Position numbers and translations under genes: made by a program. From the NCBI GenBank assembly GCA_033064195.1, contig JARBJD010000190.1:1-64000 (forward strand): 64,000 nucleotides of DNA, in the 5' to 3' direction. This DNA is from Blattamonas nauphoetae (lineage: Eukaryota > Preaxostyla > Oxymonadida). Below the pieces are notes generated by a model, which did no database searches, was not told where the DNA came from, and saw only the letters and a program-made list of their open reading frames with translations. Each line of letters starts with the position of its first letter. Position 1 is the first letter of the stretch. Positions 45,501-54,522 of this stretch are shown here, in pieces.

Positions 45501-46531
45501 TCATCCACAAACGAAGTGGTAGTGCCGTTGGGGGAAGTGAAGGTTGGTGGTTGGTCGGTGTCGGTGTTGGGGGAGAGGAGGGATGAGAAGGAGGAATTCG
45601 AGCACAAAACAGAGCCTCCATTGTTCATGTCTCGAATCGTCGATCCCGACAAATGCGAACTCGTCAACGACACAACACATCCCAACATCTTCTGATTCAA
45701 ATACGGAAGATTTGGCTGGTGTGAAGATCCAATCGAACTCACGTTCACAAACGAGCATCCAATCAGCAACGATGAGATTGTTTCAATGTCTTCTCCACTT
45801 TTTCGAGCTGTTGGTGTAAGTGCCAGACCAATCCCGTCTTTTCCGAGAACTGTTTCGGAGTCAAACGAGCATCCAACAATCGACACGGAAACTGACCCTT
45901 CAAGGGTTGGAAATGCTGGCGATTCAACAACACCACGCATTTCCCCAATATCATTCCATATCAAGCAATTCTTCACCACAACTGACGACGAAGCGGATGA
46001 TTCCTCCGATGTCGACGGAGAAATCAGAATCGGGCTTGTCCAACGTGACACTTCAATTCTGCTTTCAGATATCGTCAGCATGCTGTTTGACACAACTGCC
46101 AGTCTCATAATTCGTGTTTCAGTTGTTATTTGTCCTGGTTCTTCAGAATTGGCGACGAGTGAAAAGAAAAGAGTTTCCAACGACAATGTTGAGTTTGTCA
46201 AGGAGAAGATGCAATTAGTACCCGTGGGAACCTTGACCTTTTCTTCGTTTTTATAGCGTTCTGACTCAGATTTCAGGATAATGCGTGCCACCGGTGAGTT
46301 TCTTCCAGATGACTGTTCGCCCGACAATTGTAAGCACCTACCCAGTATTTTGATATTGCTTCCGATGTAGGTTCCTTCTGGAATTGAGTGAAGTTGAGTT
46401 TCATTCCAACTTGGAGCGGCATGCTTTGAAAAGATGTCTTGAAGTGATTGGAGATTTGTTGGATGGATTATTCCAGAAGGCGCGGCTAACATGCGTTGAA
46501 TGAGACTTATCTGGAGCAAAAGAGGGATCAT
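42548..46531 (-). CDS. Intact membrane pseudokinase, 1,327 residues (paralogue of 12603-19710)
   Basis: A single exon. It encodes a signal peptide (MIPLLLQISLIQ), an ectodomain of beta-helix-like repeats (NGTGGLSL, GGGAVCI, GSVSVSIVGCSF) and a membrane-proximal Ig-like domain (RVELEMKGKMPIPSQKYEVT). The membrane span (about 43443-43530, WLIPLVGCLLIALLVAIIVI) is followed by RRRK. A cytoplasmic pseudokinase (about 43250-42560) has LRWKAPEVA, VFSLGLILWEIETG, RCLSLNPKERPTLTEVGEFL and HWILLDSAGNVHLKL in place of HRD/DFG. The translation context CGAATCATGATCC matches the plus-strand paralogue. It is the template that shows the two insertions in that paralogue are precise. It is probably a surface protein and its ligand is unknown. 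Confidence 0.9.
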   Translation of the reverse strand: MIPLLLQISLIQRMLAAPSGIIHPTNLQSLQDIFSKHAAPSWNETQLHSIPEGTYIGSNIKILGRCLQLSGEQSSGRNSPVARIILKSESERYKNEEKVKVPTGTNCIFSLTNSTLSLETLFFSLVANSEEPGQITTETRIMRLAVVSNSMLTISESRIEVSRWTSPILISPSTSEESSASSSVVVKNCLIWNDIGEMRGVVESPAFPTLEGSVSVSIVGCSFDSETVLGKDGIGLALTPTARKSGEDIETISSLLIGCSFVNVSSIGSSHQPNLPYLNQKMLGCVVSLTSSHLSGSTIRDMNNGGSVLCSNSSFSSLLSPNTDTDQPPTFTSPNGTTTSFVDDGTEYTFDKDCGTDSTFAKFTHCHFTGANYASNSRPLTFNLYTGTISITSCSFTNHTYISSGSDDLGGGAVCIRQDAVQPSGQVSVQATNFTNITSNKNGAGMFVDISESASIVDCTFKECGTSGKPIVDAGGLYVGINVASALAIVTNLVFEGCFGANGTGGLSLRASGTPLLSDCLFKDCFIAGMGAGTAGLDAYFYGETPRQVTRLNFTDCYTPYNAGGMEFYAFCDILLTDLHFLRCKSGEEWMHSPGGGFLAWLEAPRSLTVQDCSFVDCSANGTGGAFGAWDFGSCVITDCLVKNCYSGEAGAIRLMKMYNTPSSIFLTRIAFVNNSVGPNAGPYRPLCLPENTTGFVDVSVNYINAPTQPTLSIVDCYTTCAKNSAGLHMMTELLSPDDSCTRVFDKAFNNIGPLLTEGVGVLYGPLSGRVELEMKGKMPIPSQKYEVTFQNNEDKTEVKGEVEFVDGKGTLTSPSANLNLDFSTSYTITSIVGIVPSSSSSLSNAITFPTAAWAFNLAATPSFVSFTTPTPPTLFGAKGHLVSSDQPLAYVSVMLTKEVMGSYDIVVEEEGKDITITVEFEESSKMGDSSHFVVVGKDRLLTHNTTYTIKSITPSPGTGSPFVWMNETVSFHIPHFVIVPPKEPEEPEDPKKAMSPETKKLLSWLIPLVGCLLIALLVAIIVIVLLRRRKVKAETSLKELEERTDEQVDEKIEVDMAAPENTNAEIPPQAISHSNFGPDSSLIPTDFGHQQSSKGDGRAELVEVMKCGGDFAVSTARMETTLYSVLHTQKQAVRNRTIGMQIVNGLKHLVTHRGRSDVLTQVSPHWILLDSAGNVHLKLEMNSTEAEQAALLAQKQQNPDAVGTEGGKSGMDGLRWKAPEVAAGNGQVDGQNASVFSLGLILWEIETGLVPYGEVDAIVAQKQSGTGIPPKMSDWHDEEFVALLERCLSLNPKERPTLTEVGEFLSSHKNESAVAESRNEMKTHAG

Positions 46532-46977
46532 GATTCGTCTCAGAGATGCGTTGATTGCTAATTCTTGGCGAAGATGTTGATGGAATGAGATTCTGCCCTT
46601 TCTTTGGATATTGTTGACACGGAGTCATCTCGTCGTCGAACGCAATCTGCATGAAAATGATAACAATCGAACAACAGTGAGGAAATCATGCTCGAGGATC
46701 GAAACAAATGTCGAGTTTATGATGGAGGTTCTTGCGATCCAACCAATTCTATTGTCTCAACAATCAAATGCTTCCAACTCAGGTACAATCAACCATTTCA
46801 AATACTGGTGGATCTGGACACACATCTGACGGACTGGTTTGACACATCATTGTTACATTTTAATTGTCCCATGGGACAAATTCTCGAAATTCAATCTCGA
46901 TCCATTTTCACATCCTTTTGGTGATTTTCTGTCTCTTCTCAATGATCACCACTCATCTTCGCCTTGCTATCTTTCAG

Positions 46978-48850
46978 ATGGAGGAATTTAGAAGATGTGA
47001 AAGTGAGTTCAAGAATGGCGATGAAACCGTCCAATTCAAGATCGCTCATTCTGTCTTCAACATTCTCACATCAGGTCTGTCACATGGTTCTCTCATGATT
47101 ATTTAATTATTTGCGAACATATTCCTCTGATTTTGATTGTTCATTCTTCATTCGTTTTATATCTCAGAACCAACAAAAATGAAGGAACGAAGTGAGATTG
47201 GGATTCGGAGTGGATTGTTGGAAAGATTTTCAGAACGACTTCCCTCCGACTGTTCATCCACCCTATCTGTCTGTCCCTCTTCTTCTCTCGAAATCATCCA
47301 ATTTTTCAATCGTGTTGTTTTTAATGATTTTCAGGCAGTTCTGTCGAGTGTGATTGGGGTGATGGTGACATCGGTGTCGGAAGATCGATCTCGACTTCGG
47401 AGTGACTTGATTCCTTCCCTTCTTGTCCTCTCCTCTGTTTGTTCCTCACTTTCTTCATTCCTTCTTTTCCTCCATCTTAATCCTCTTCTCGTTGATGTGT
47501 GATCGATCAGCATGCAGACAGTTCGTTGTCGACACCAGCCACACACTCGCTCGGGTCTGATCTCTACTCTCTTCTTCATCATTCTTTCCTCTCTTTTTTC
47601 TCTTTCTCTCTCCAACTATTGTGATTTTTTATCTTTGATTTGATTGGATTTGTGTTAGGAGTCTTCTGTGTGGAGGAAGGCTTTCGTCTATGGAAATGGA
47701 GGGAGTGTTGAGTTCAGGAATTGTTGAGCGACTTTGCACACGAATTGAAGTCGAATCAAGTGATGTGGATGTTCTGCCAACACTTCTTGTTCTGGACCGA
47801 TTGTGTCGTGGCTTTCGATCTCACGTTGACAGCGAACAGCATTCGAAATCGAAAGAAGACAAGTTCTCGTTGACTCGTCGCTGTGGCTTCGCACTTGCTC
47901 GAATTGAACAAGGAATACTGACACTCGAGAAGGCAGTTGGAGGAAAGATGGATTGCGACGAGAAAACACAAAACATCCAAAAAGAAGTTGGAGGAATGAT
48001 TGTTCGTCATTTCCGATCGTCGAACCACTCATCGAAGACAGAGATTGGAGCGATTGGGATTGACTTGGCCGCAGAGCGAAGAGAAATGGAAGCTGAACGG
48101 GAAAAGATGCGACAATCAGAAGAGGAGAGACAGAGGGAGTTCTCGAGGAAGATGAGAGAGATGGAGGATATGAAAAAGATGCACGAAAAATGGATTGAAG
48201 AAGGACGACAGAGGGAGGAAGAGAAAGAGAATGAGGAAAGGAAGAGAGAAGAGGAAAGGAAGAGACAGGAAGAAGAAGAGCGACGAAGGAATGTGAAGGA
48301 AGGGATAGCAGCAATCGAAGTGTTCCAACAAGACGAGTTTGCTCTCACTGGAAATGTCCTCACAAAGATTTCCATCACCATTCGGCATCTTCTGTCACAT
48401 TCATTTGGGGCTGTTGTCGTGCGATTCACTTTCATCATTCGAGCCATCAACGACTCGTTTCATTTTGGACTGATCTCGACTGCTCTGACAGAAGAAATAA
48501 TGAAGGAACAAGATCTTTTCATCAGCTTGAGAGGGGGAGCTGGATGGAATTGCTATTCAGACTTCTGTTATTTGGTACAGAACAAGAAAGCATCACACAA
48601 CAAATCAGCATGCAAGGCAGGAATGATCGGACAGCGAGTGGTTATGGAGGCAGATGGACGAGAAGGAATTCGAACACTGAAGCTGTCACAAGATGGAGAG
48701 ACACAGCCAGTCTTCTTTTCCAACATCCCTGTTCCGTTCCGATTCGTTATCCATCCATTTTGGCAAGAGAATTCAGTTGAAATTGTGTCAACTGAAGTAT
48801 TGAGAGAGCCATCGATGGTTGGAGGGAGTTTCGAAGTGGTGATGGACTAA
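46978..48850 (+). CDS. ARM-like/coiled-coil/SPRY-like protein, multi-exon
   Basis: The proposed start is at MEEFRRCESEFK. GT-AG introns follow near 47073-47167 (GTCTGTCACATGG to TATATCTCAG), 47270-47335, 47443-47511 and 47558-47659. The last joins SLG to SLLCGGRLSSMEMEGVL in frame. The main exon (47660-48850) carries a helical stretch (LVLDRLCRGFRSHV), a strongly charged coiled coil (about 48080-48300, EERKREEERKRQEEEE) and a C-terminal domain with GMIGQRVVMEADGREGIRTL and FFSNIPVPFRF. The C-terminal domain fits the SPRY-like pattern of the genes at 56147 and 60466. Coding-like sequence at 46691-46919 may be an earlier exon. The function is unknown; proteins of this layout are probably scaffolds. 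Confidence 0.7.
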
Positions 48851-48888
48851 TCCGAGTTCTTCTCTCTTCACAATCGCCCTCACTTCAC

Positions 48889-51473
48889 GGTTAAGTATAG
48901 GCGCAGATCCGATTTTCGCTACGCGCAGATCCAAAAAATCGGATACGCGCAGATCCAAATGGATACACGCAGATCTATACTTTTGTTGTTTCTGTTCGAA
49001 TTTATGGCTGGTGATTGTGTCAGAAAACTTCAATACGGACTGATTTACTCTCACACATCTTTCAGAATAACAAATCGATTGAAAAAAGTTGATAAATTGA
49101 GCAAGGTGATTCCAAAACAATGACTGTCGCAAATTGCGATTTGAAGATACTGCTCTGGATGAAATATTGAAATTTCTGGTTGTGATCCATGATAATGCTA
49201 ATATTCCCGAATACAGTGACAAAGAACAAGTGTTATGGAGTGTTTTTGCCTTCGGCATTGGAGGCGAACAAGTTGACAGTATAGCGGCTTCTATTGGATC
49301 ATACAGATTCAAAAGAATGGAGTGGTGGATTGAACTGTTCGAGAGGTTTCAGAATTGGCCAGATCGCGGCTCTCCAATCTCCACGTTTGGCTCGAGCGCT
49401 TCAGCAACAACGGAGACGCTCTGCTGGACGAGTTGATGGTGACAACGAGGAGAATCTGCCCTCCGATCGGGATGGGTCCTGTGAGAGGAACGACAGAGAG
49501 GGAGGGATCTGTCTTCTCGACAAAGAAGCAGACATTCGACTCGATCTGCTTCTCTATAAATTCCGCTCTGCCCTCAGAAACCTCGCCGATGATGCGGAGG
49601 TTCTCGACTGAATGTCAGGCGGCTTGAAGTGGGATGGTCGTCTGCTCGGCGAGGATGGTCTCGAGAGGAACATGGACCAGACAGTCTGTCTGGATGCCCT
49701 CGCCCTCTTTGATGTACGAGCCGTGCATGATGACGCTGGCTGGCGGGAGCTGCACCACTCGCGCGTCTGTGGAGGAGTTGCCGAGGAGAGCAGTCTGGTC
49801 CATTTCCCAGTGGAAGTTGGCTGGGTGGTTTCCAGGATTGGTGATGTTGAATGTTTCGCCCACACAGCGACTGATGTTGGAGGAAGAGAAGGAGAGGAAG
49901 ACTTCGTTGACAGGGAGTTCGAGTGAGATGGGGATGATGTCAGCTGCGATGGTGAAGTTCTGTGCATTGTCCCGATTGAGATGAGCGAGATTTCGTTGGG
50001 GTTGAGTTGAGCGCGAACCTCCTTCTGTTCGATGGCTGAACAAGGTTGGTCTTTGCCATCGCCTTCCGCTTCAGCACCATCACCTGCCCAGACGACAGAT
50101 CCTTCGCGGAGGGGGCGACGATCGACCTTCCGCGATCGGGTCATTCCGTCGACTTATTGATGGTCGTTGATGACACTGGCTCCTCCTTCGTCTTCCCCAG
50201 CTTTTTTAGGTCATGAACCTGATCGCCTCCATCATTTGGTTTGGACTGGTGTGTTTGGTAATTTCGGACCCATCTGCTCCTACAGGTATTTTGGCGCGGC
50301 TGGTTGCGAAGATGACGATGCCGGGACAGGAGCAAGATGTGGGGTGTTTGAAGTGAGTGGAATGATGATTGGAGCGAGTTGTTGAGGCGGTGAGACTCGC
50401 GGAGTGAGAAAGAGAGAGTTTGAATTCTCTTGTTCCTCTGACGATGAAGGGGATTGTTCATTTAGCTAGTTATCTCCACTAATTGGGATGGTCGTCGGAT
50501 TTATGACAATAGGCGGGTATACACCGGATGGAGAGCACGGAACGATGATGGAGGGAGGATCATCATTTCTTCCGCAGTTTTTGACTTATGAGTGAGCAAC
50601 GTGTTAGAAATTGGATCAGATGATGCTGGTGTTTCATTTTCACGGAAATGAGGAACCAAACGCCAATATCAGAACGAAATCTTGACGAGTGTCATGAGAA
50701 CTAGCACGATCGCGATGTATCGGGGAAGCTGTCAGAATTATACGAGGCTACTGGTTAGCTGGATCACTTGTTGATCATTTCAGACGGATATCACCCATTA
50801 AACGCTAAATTGGATTCTCATGAAGATCGTGGTGGTTGTGATGGATATACAGAATTTGCCTGTTGTATGGAGAGAGATATCGAAAAAATATGTGAAATTT
50901 AATGCGAGGAACAATAATATACAGCAATTGATGCCAGCGAGAGCAAGAAAAATCGTCGTTTCTTCATTCGAGAGATGATGACGATTTGGATGAAGAAATG
51001 TGTGTTGATGATGCGAAAGCGGTAGAAGGGAAGAGAAGAGCGTTGATCGTTGTGAATATTTTCAGAAGCAGAACTGATGTTGAAGAGGAAAAGGATAGTA
51101 ATCAGGATGAGACACGGAACGGCCTGAGATGTAACCCACGTGCAGGAAGAGGAAGAAAACTGTCGGTGTGAGAAATGGAAAGCCTAACTTCCCAATATCG
51201 AGTCATAATAAGGGGGGCAAACCTCAATCGAAATAGGCCTGATGGTTTGATCAACATTCTCTTTTTATGACTTGATACAATTCAGATTTATGAAAAGTTT
51301 GGAAGAGTATGAATGAATTGTGAGCAATTCCAGCAAAAAAAACATGAATTGGATCTGGTTAGCAATAATTAATCAACGATCCTTTTGGATCTGCGTGTAT
51401 CCATTTGGATCTGCGCGTATCCAAAAAATGGATCTGCGCGTAGCGAAAATCGGATCTGCGCCTATACTTAACC
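48889..51473. mobile_element. 2.59-kb long-TIR element with 9-bp target duplication, carrying an ASH-domain gene fragment
   Basis: TIRs of about 88 bp start GGTTAAGTATAGGCGCAG and contain tandem GCGCAGATCC units (48889-48976 and 51384-51473). The 9-bp target duplication TCACTTCAC lies directly outside both ends (48880-48888 and 51474-51482). No transposase is seen. The interior carries a minus-strand, host-like coding fragment (about 49330-50460). A 9-bp duplication plus long TIRs is the signature of Mutator-like elements, and cargo without transposase makes it Pack-MULE-like. It sits between genes, 38 bp after a stop codon. Confidence 0.88.
49330..50460 (-). pseudogene. Captured fragment of a HYDIN/ASH (MSP-like) domain gene
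   Basis: The minus-strand frame around 50043-49615 reads FTIAADIIPISLEL, then FNITNPGNHPANFHWEM, a classic ASH/MSP-type strand pattern as in HYDIN and other axonemal or centrosomal proteins. In the same frame an in-frame TGA (about 49613) is followed by VENLRIIGEVSEGRAEF and a second similar domain, so the coding sequence carries at least one nonsense change. Upstream, serine/proline-rich coding (PPQQLAPIIIPLTSNTPH) is in another frame, possibly separated by introns. It is wholly contained between the TIRs, hence read as captured and decaying. HYDIN itself is not proven. Confidence 0.6.
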
Positions 51474-51797
51474 TCACTTCACCAATCCATCAGGGCATTC
51501 ACCATATTTCATTTTCATTCCTGTTGTTCACCAATTTAGAAAAGGACACCCCATTCGAGGTTGCAGCTTTCGGTGGTCCGCGAAGCGTCGAAATGGTAGC
51601 GGCGACTGGCAATTAATCGGAGTTGTCAATCACTGTCAGAAGCACGAAGGAGTCGATAGAGAGGACAATAACACACATGTGAAACAGGCTGCGGTGCATC
51701 TCTTTCAGAATTTTGAGGGTTTATTGTTGAAAAGTGAGAGAGGAGTATTCTAAGTTTAAGTTTGTTCAGATAATGGGTTTGATCAGTTGTTGAAAAG

Positions 51798-53139
51798 ATG
51801 AGCAAGTATGTGTCTCATTGATTCGGTGGAACTTGAATTATTATTCGCGTTCATTATTATTTTCTTACAACGTCTCCTTTTTCTGCAACTCAGAAAGAAT
51901 CCAGAAGAGGAGAAACAGAAAAAGTATGCGAGGAAGATGAGAGCGATGTAAGAGTCCATATCTCTTTTTCAACATGGATGTTGCACAATTCTTTCCCTTC
52001 ATCGTTCTTTTCTCACAACGTCTCCTTTTCCTGCAACTCAGAAAGATTTCAGGTGGAACACAGGAAGCCCTGCAGAACAAAGGCAAAGAAATTGCGCTAA
52101 CTGTGAAGGAAGTTCCCACCAAATCAACTTTCGTTAAAGACGGCAAAATTACCCCCGATGAATTTATCGCAGCTGGTCTGTTCTTCATTTTGTTTTCACC
52201 TTCCCAAAAATTCTCCAATGTCATCTAGGTGATCGTCTCGTTATGAAAAACCCAGTTTGGACATGGTATGAATCACTCACTCATTTTCCATCGACCCTCG
52301 TCTCATAGGCAAGGTGGTGACGCCGACAAGAAAATGTGGTATCTCCCGGACAACAAGCAATTCCTCCAGGTCAAGTCCATTCCATGTCGAGTACGTGCGA
52401 GTGCTCTTGCAGCTGAGGCCAAGGAAGAGATGATTGGAGGCGACAACGACGACGATTGGGTGGCACCAGAAACAAGTCTTCATCTTCCCTTTTCCTTCAT
52501 TTTCATTTCTTCTCTCTCATCTGCATGAACTATTATTTCCACACTCAGCTAATCTCTCCGCTGAGCCAACCAAAGAAGCGCCTAAAGCTTCTGGCGACGA
52601 AGACGACGAAGATGACGGAATCTTCGACTTTCCCGACGATGATGACTCTGTTTGACCCACTGATTTTCCATATATCATTTCCAGGCTGTCCCAACAACAA
52701 ACCTATACCGTCGATACGATGCAACCATCTGCTTTGATCTTTACTATCTGTCTCCGAAACTATTCTTGTATGGTTATGACGAAGTGTGTTTTCATCAATA
52801 ATATTTGATGCTCTTATTTAGGATGGTACAACTCCGTTGACAATCGAGCAAATCCTCGAGGATCTCAGTGAGGTCTGGAAATTTCTCTTTTTTTGATTAT
52901 TCTGTCCCAAATAGGAACATGCCGCTAAAACAGCCACAACACTTCCCCATCCGCATCTTGGCATCCCCTGGACTGGCATCCATCCATGCAAGCACTCGAT
53001 CACGATGAAGAGTATGATCGATCGCGAAGCTGAAGCGGGACGGACATTGAAGGTCGAACAGTACATGTTCTTTTTCCTCAAGTTTGTCCAAACAATCTGC
53101 CCCACTCTTGAGATTGAAAAGACGATTATGTCGGAATAG
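51798..53139 (+). CDS. ATG3: Autophagy E2-like enzyme ATG3
   Basis: Nine exons with eight short GT-AG introns: 51806-51893, 51948-52041, 52176-52228, 52266-52308, 52476-52548, 52650-52684, 52784-52821 and 52873-52914. The joined coding length is 876 nt, 291 residues. The start MSKKNPEEEKQKKYARK is chosen because it keeps phase through introns 1 and 2. Family landmarks are KITPDEFIAAGD, PVWTW, YLPDNKQFL, an acidic low-complexity loop (DEDDEDDGIFDFPDDDD), YDATICFDLYYLSPKLFLYGYDE and the active-site GIHPCKHS, with the catalytic cysteine that carries ATG8. FFLKFVQTICPTLE forms the C-terminal helix. The enzyme transfers ATG8 from ATG7 to phosphatidylethanolamine at the forming autophagosome. The length is near that of human ATG3 (314). 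Confidence 0.95.
51863..52045 (+). repeat. Two copies of a 35-bp intron 3' end in ATG3 introns 1 and 2
   Basis: 51863-51897 and 52011-52045 share ACAACGTCTCCTTTT, then CTGCAACTCAG, then AAAG. Both are the polypyrimidine/3' splice site plus first exon bases of consecutive introns. This looks like a small tandem or template-switch duplication that made, or copied, a splice acceptor. Confidence 0.8.
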
Positions 53140-53444
53140 GCCTTCGTGTTCATCCCCATTTTTCGAAGCATTTTCTCATTGATCTCGCGCTGTTTGTTTT
53201 TATCTCTCACTTTCACATTATCGTTCTGAAGACGACTGAGTTGAAAAAGTGAGAAACAACTTCAAATATGCAGGAATGGTTTTCAACCGAAGAAAGATAT
53301 GGAATAATGGTCATGATCGTGAAGGTTCATTCCATTTTTTCACTGGGAGGATTTTCTCGTCATATGTCATGTTTGTAACAGTCTCAACTTCTCTGATGGG
53401 TTATTTCTCCATTTTTTTAGTTCACCCATTATTTCAAAATACAG

Positions 53445-54314
53445 ATGTTGTCTCATCTCATTCTGGTTCTTATCGAAGCATCCTCCATTGTGGACATTGT
53501 CAACAACGATCCTACATCCACCTGGGTTGCTGTTGACTACCATCCAAGCATCATGTCTCTCGAAAAGTTGAAGCGCCGAGTTAACCCTCACGTCACCTTC
53601 CCTCGCCGCAAGCGTTTCACTGTGCCTGACGAAGATATCAAGAATGCTCTTCCGGAAGAATTTGATTCTCGTCAGCGCTGGCCTGTCGAATTCGCTGGAA
53701 TCAGAGATCAAGGAGACTGCGGCTCCTGCTGGGCGTTTGCCATCACCACCGTTGTTGCCGACCGCTATGCCATCAAGGGATCCCCTCGTGGGCATTTGTC
53801 TGCTCAGGATCTTGTCTCCTGCGACACGAATGATTATGGCTGTGGCGGATCCGAAATGTACCCTGCTTGGGACTGGATGGTCTCTGATGGAGCAGCGACG
53901 GAAGAATGCATTCCTTATGTGTCTGGCGGAGGGCGTGTCCCGTTGTGCCCCTCAAAATGCAAGAACGGATCGGACATCGTTCGCCATCGCGCAAGATCGA
54001 TCTATTTTCCCGACACCGAACTGAAGATTATGCAGGAAATATACGAATTTGGGCCTGTCCAAGCCAATATGTACACATTCCAAGACTTCTCAACGTACAA
54101 ATCTGGAATTTATGAACACAAGACGGGCATGTGGCTGGGCGGCCATGCCGTCGTTATTCTTGGATGGGGGGTCGAAAACAATGTTCCATTTTGGCTGTGC
54201 CAGAACAGTTGGGGGACAGCGTGGGGTGAGAACGGATATTTCAGAATCGTCCGCGGGAAGGGAATGTGCGACATTGAGGAGTTTGTGATTTCGGGGAGAG
54301 TGGTCATCTATTGA
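53445..54314 (+). CDS. Cathepsin-B-like papain-family cysteine protease
   Basis: A single-exon gene of 289 residues. It starts with a short hydrophobic signal (MLSHLILVLIEASSIV). The prosegment has STWVAVDYHPSIMS, and the mature enzyme probably starts near LPEEFDSRQRW. Catalytic residues are visible: the oxyanion Gln and active-site Cys in QGDCGSCWAF, the histidine in GGHAVVILGWG and the asparagine in QNSWGTAWGENGYF. The GCGG and Cys-rich spacing (VSCDTNDYGCGGSEM, PYVSGGGRVPLCPSKC) fit the cathepsin B subfamily, but the full occluding loop with its paired histidines is not evident. The expected location is secretory or lysosomal (digestive). It lies 306 bp downstream of ATG3 on the same strand. 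Confidence 0.93.
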   Translation: MLSHLILVLIEASSIVDIVNNDPTSTWVAVDYHPSIMSLEKLKRRVNPHVTFPRRKRFTVPDEDIKNALPEEFDSRQRWPVEFAGIRDQGDCGSCWAFAITTVVADRYAIKGSPRGHLSAQDLVSCDTNDYGCGGSEMYPAWDWMVSDGAATEECIPYVSGGGRVPLCPSKCKNGSDIVRHRARSIYFPDTELKIMQEIYEFGPVQANMYTFQDFSTYKSGIYEHKTGMWLGGHAVVILGWGVENNVPFWLCQNSWGTAWGENGYFRIVRGKGMCDIEEFVISGRVVIY

Positions 54315-54522
54315 GCGTCCTTGTCTTTGTCTGTTTTCAATCACACTATGTCTGAACTATTCGATTTGTTTCTGTAAACCGAGTTTGAGAAAGAAAGTGC
54401 CATTTTTGTGCTCCAATCTCGAAGTGGCATGCCAAACAATGAAACCAACTATACAATTAGAATGAAGTATAAGAAAAACGGAATGAAAGACATTGATGTT
54501 TAAGAATTAAGAAGAAAACGCC

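Noticed and set aside
25434-46531. Alternative genetic code with TAA/TAG as glutamine, as in some oxymonads
   Set aside because: Frames of 1,327 and more than 2,100 codons are open under the standard code and contain many CAA/CAG codons. ATG3 and the pseudokinase genes end at the expected places with TAG or TAA.
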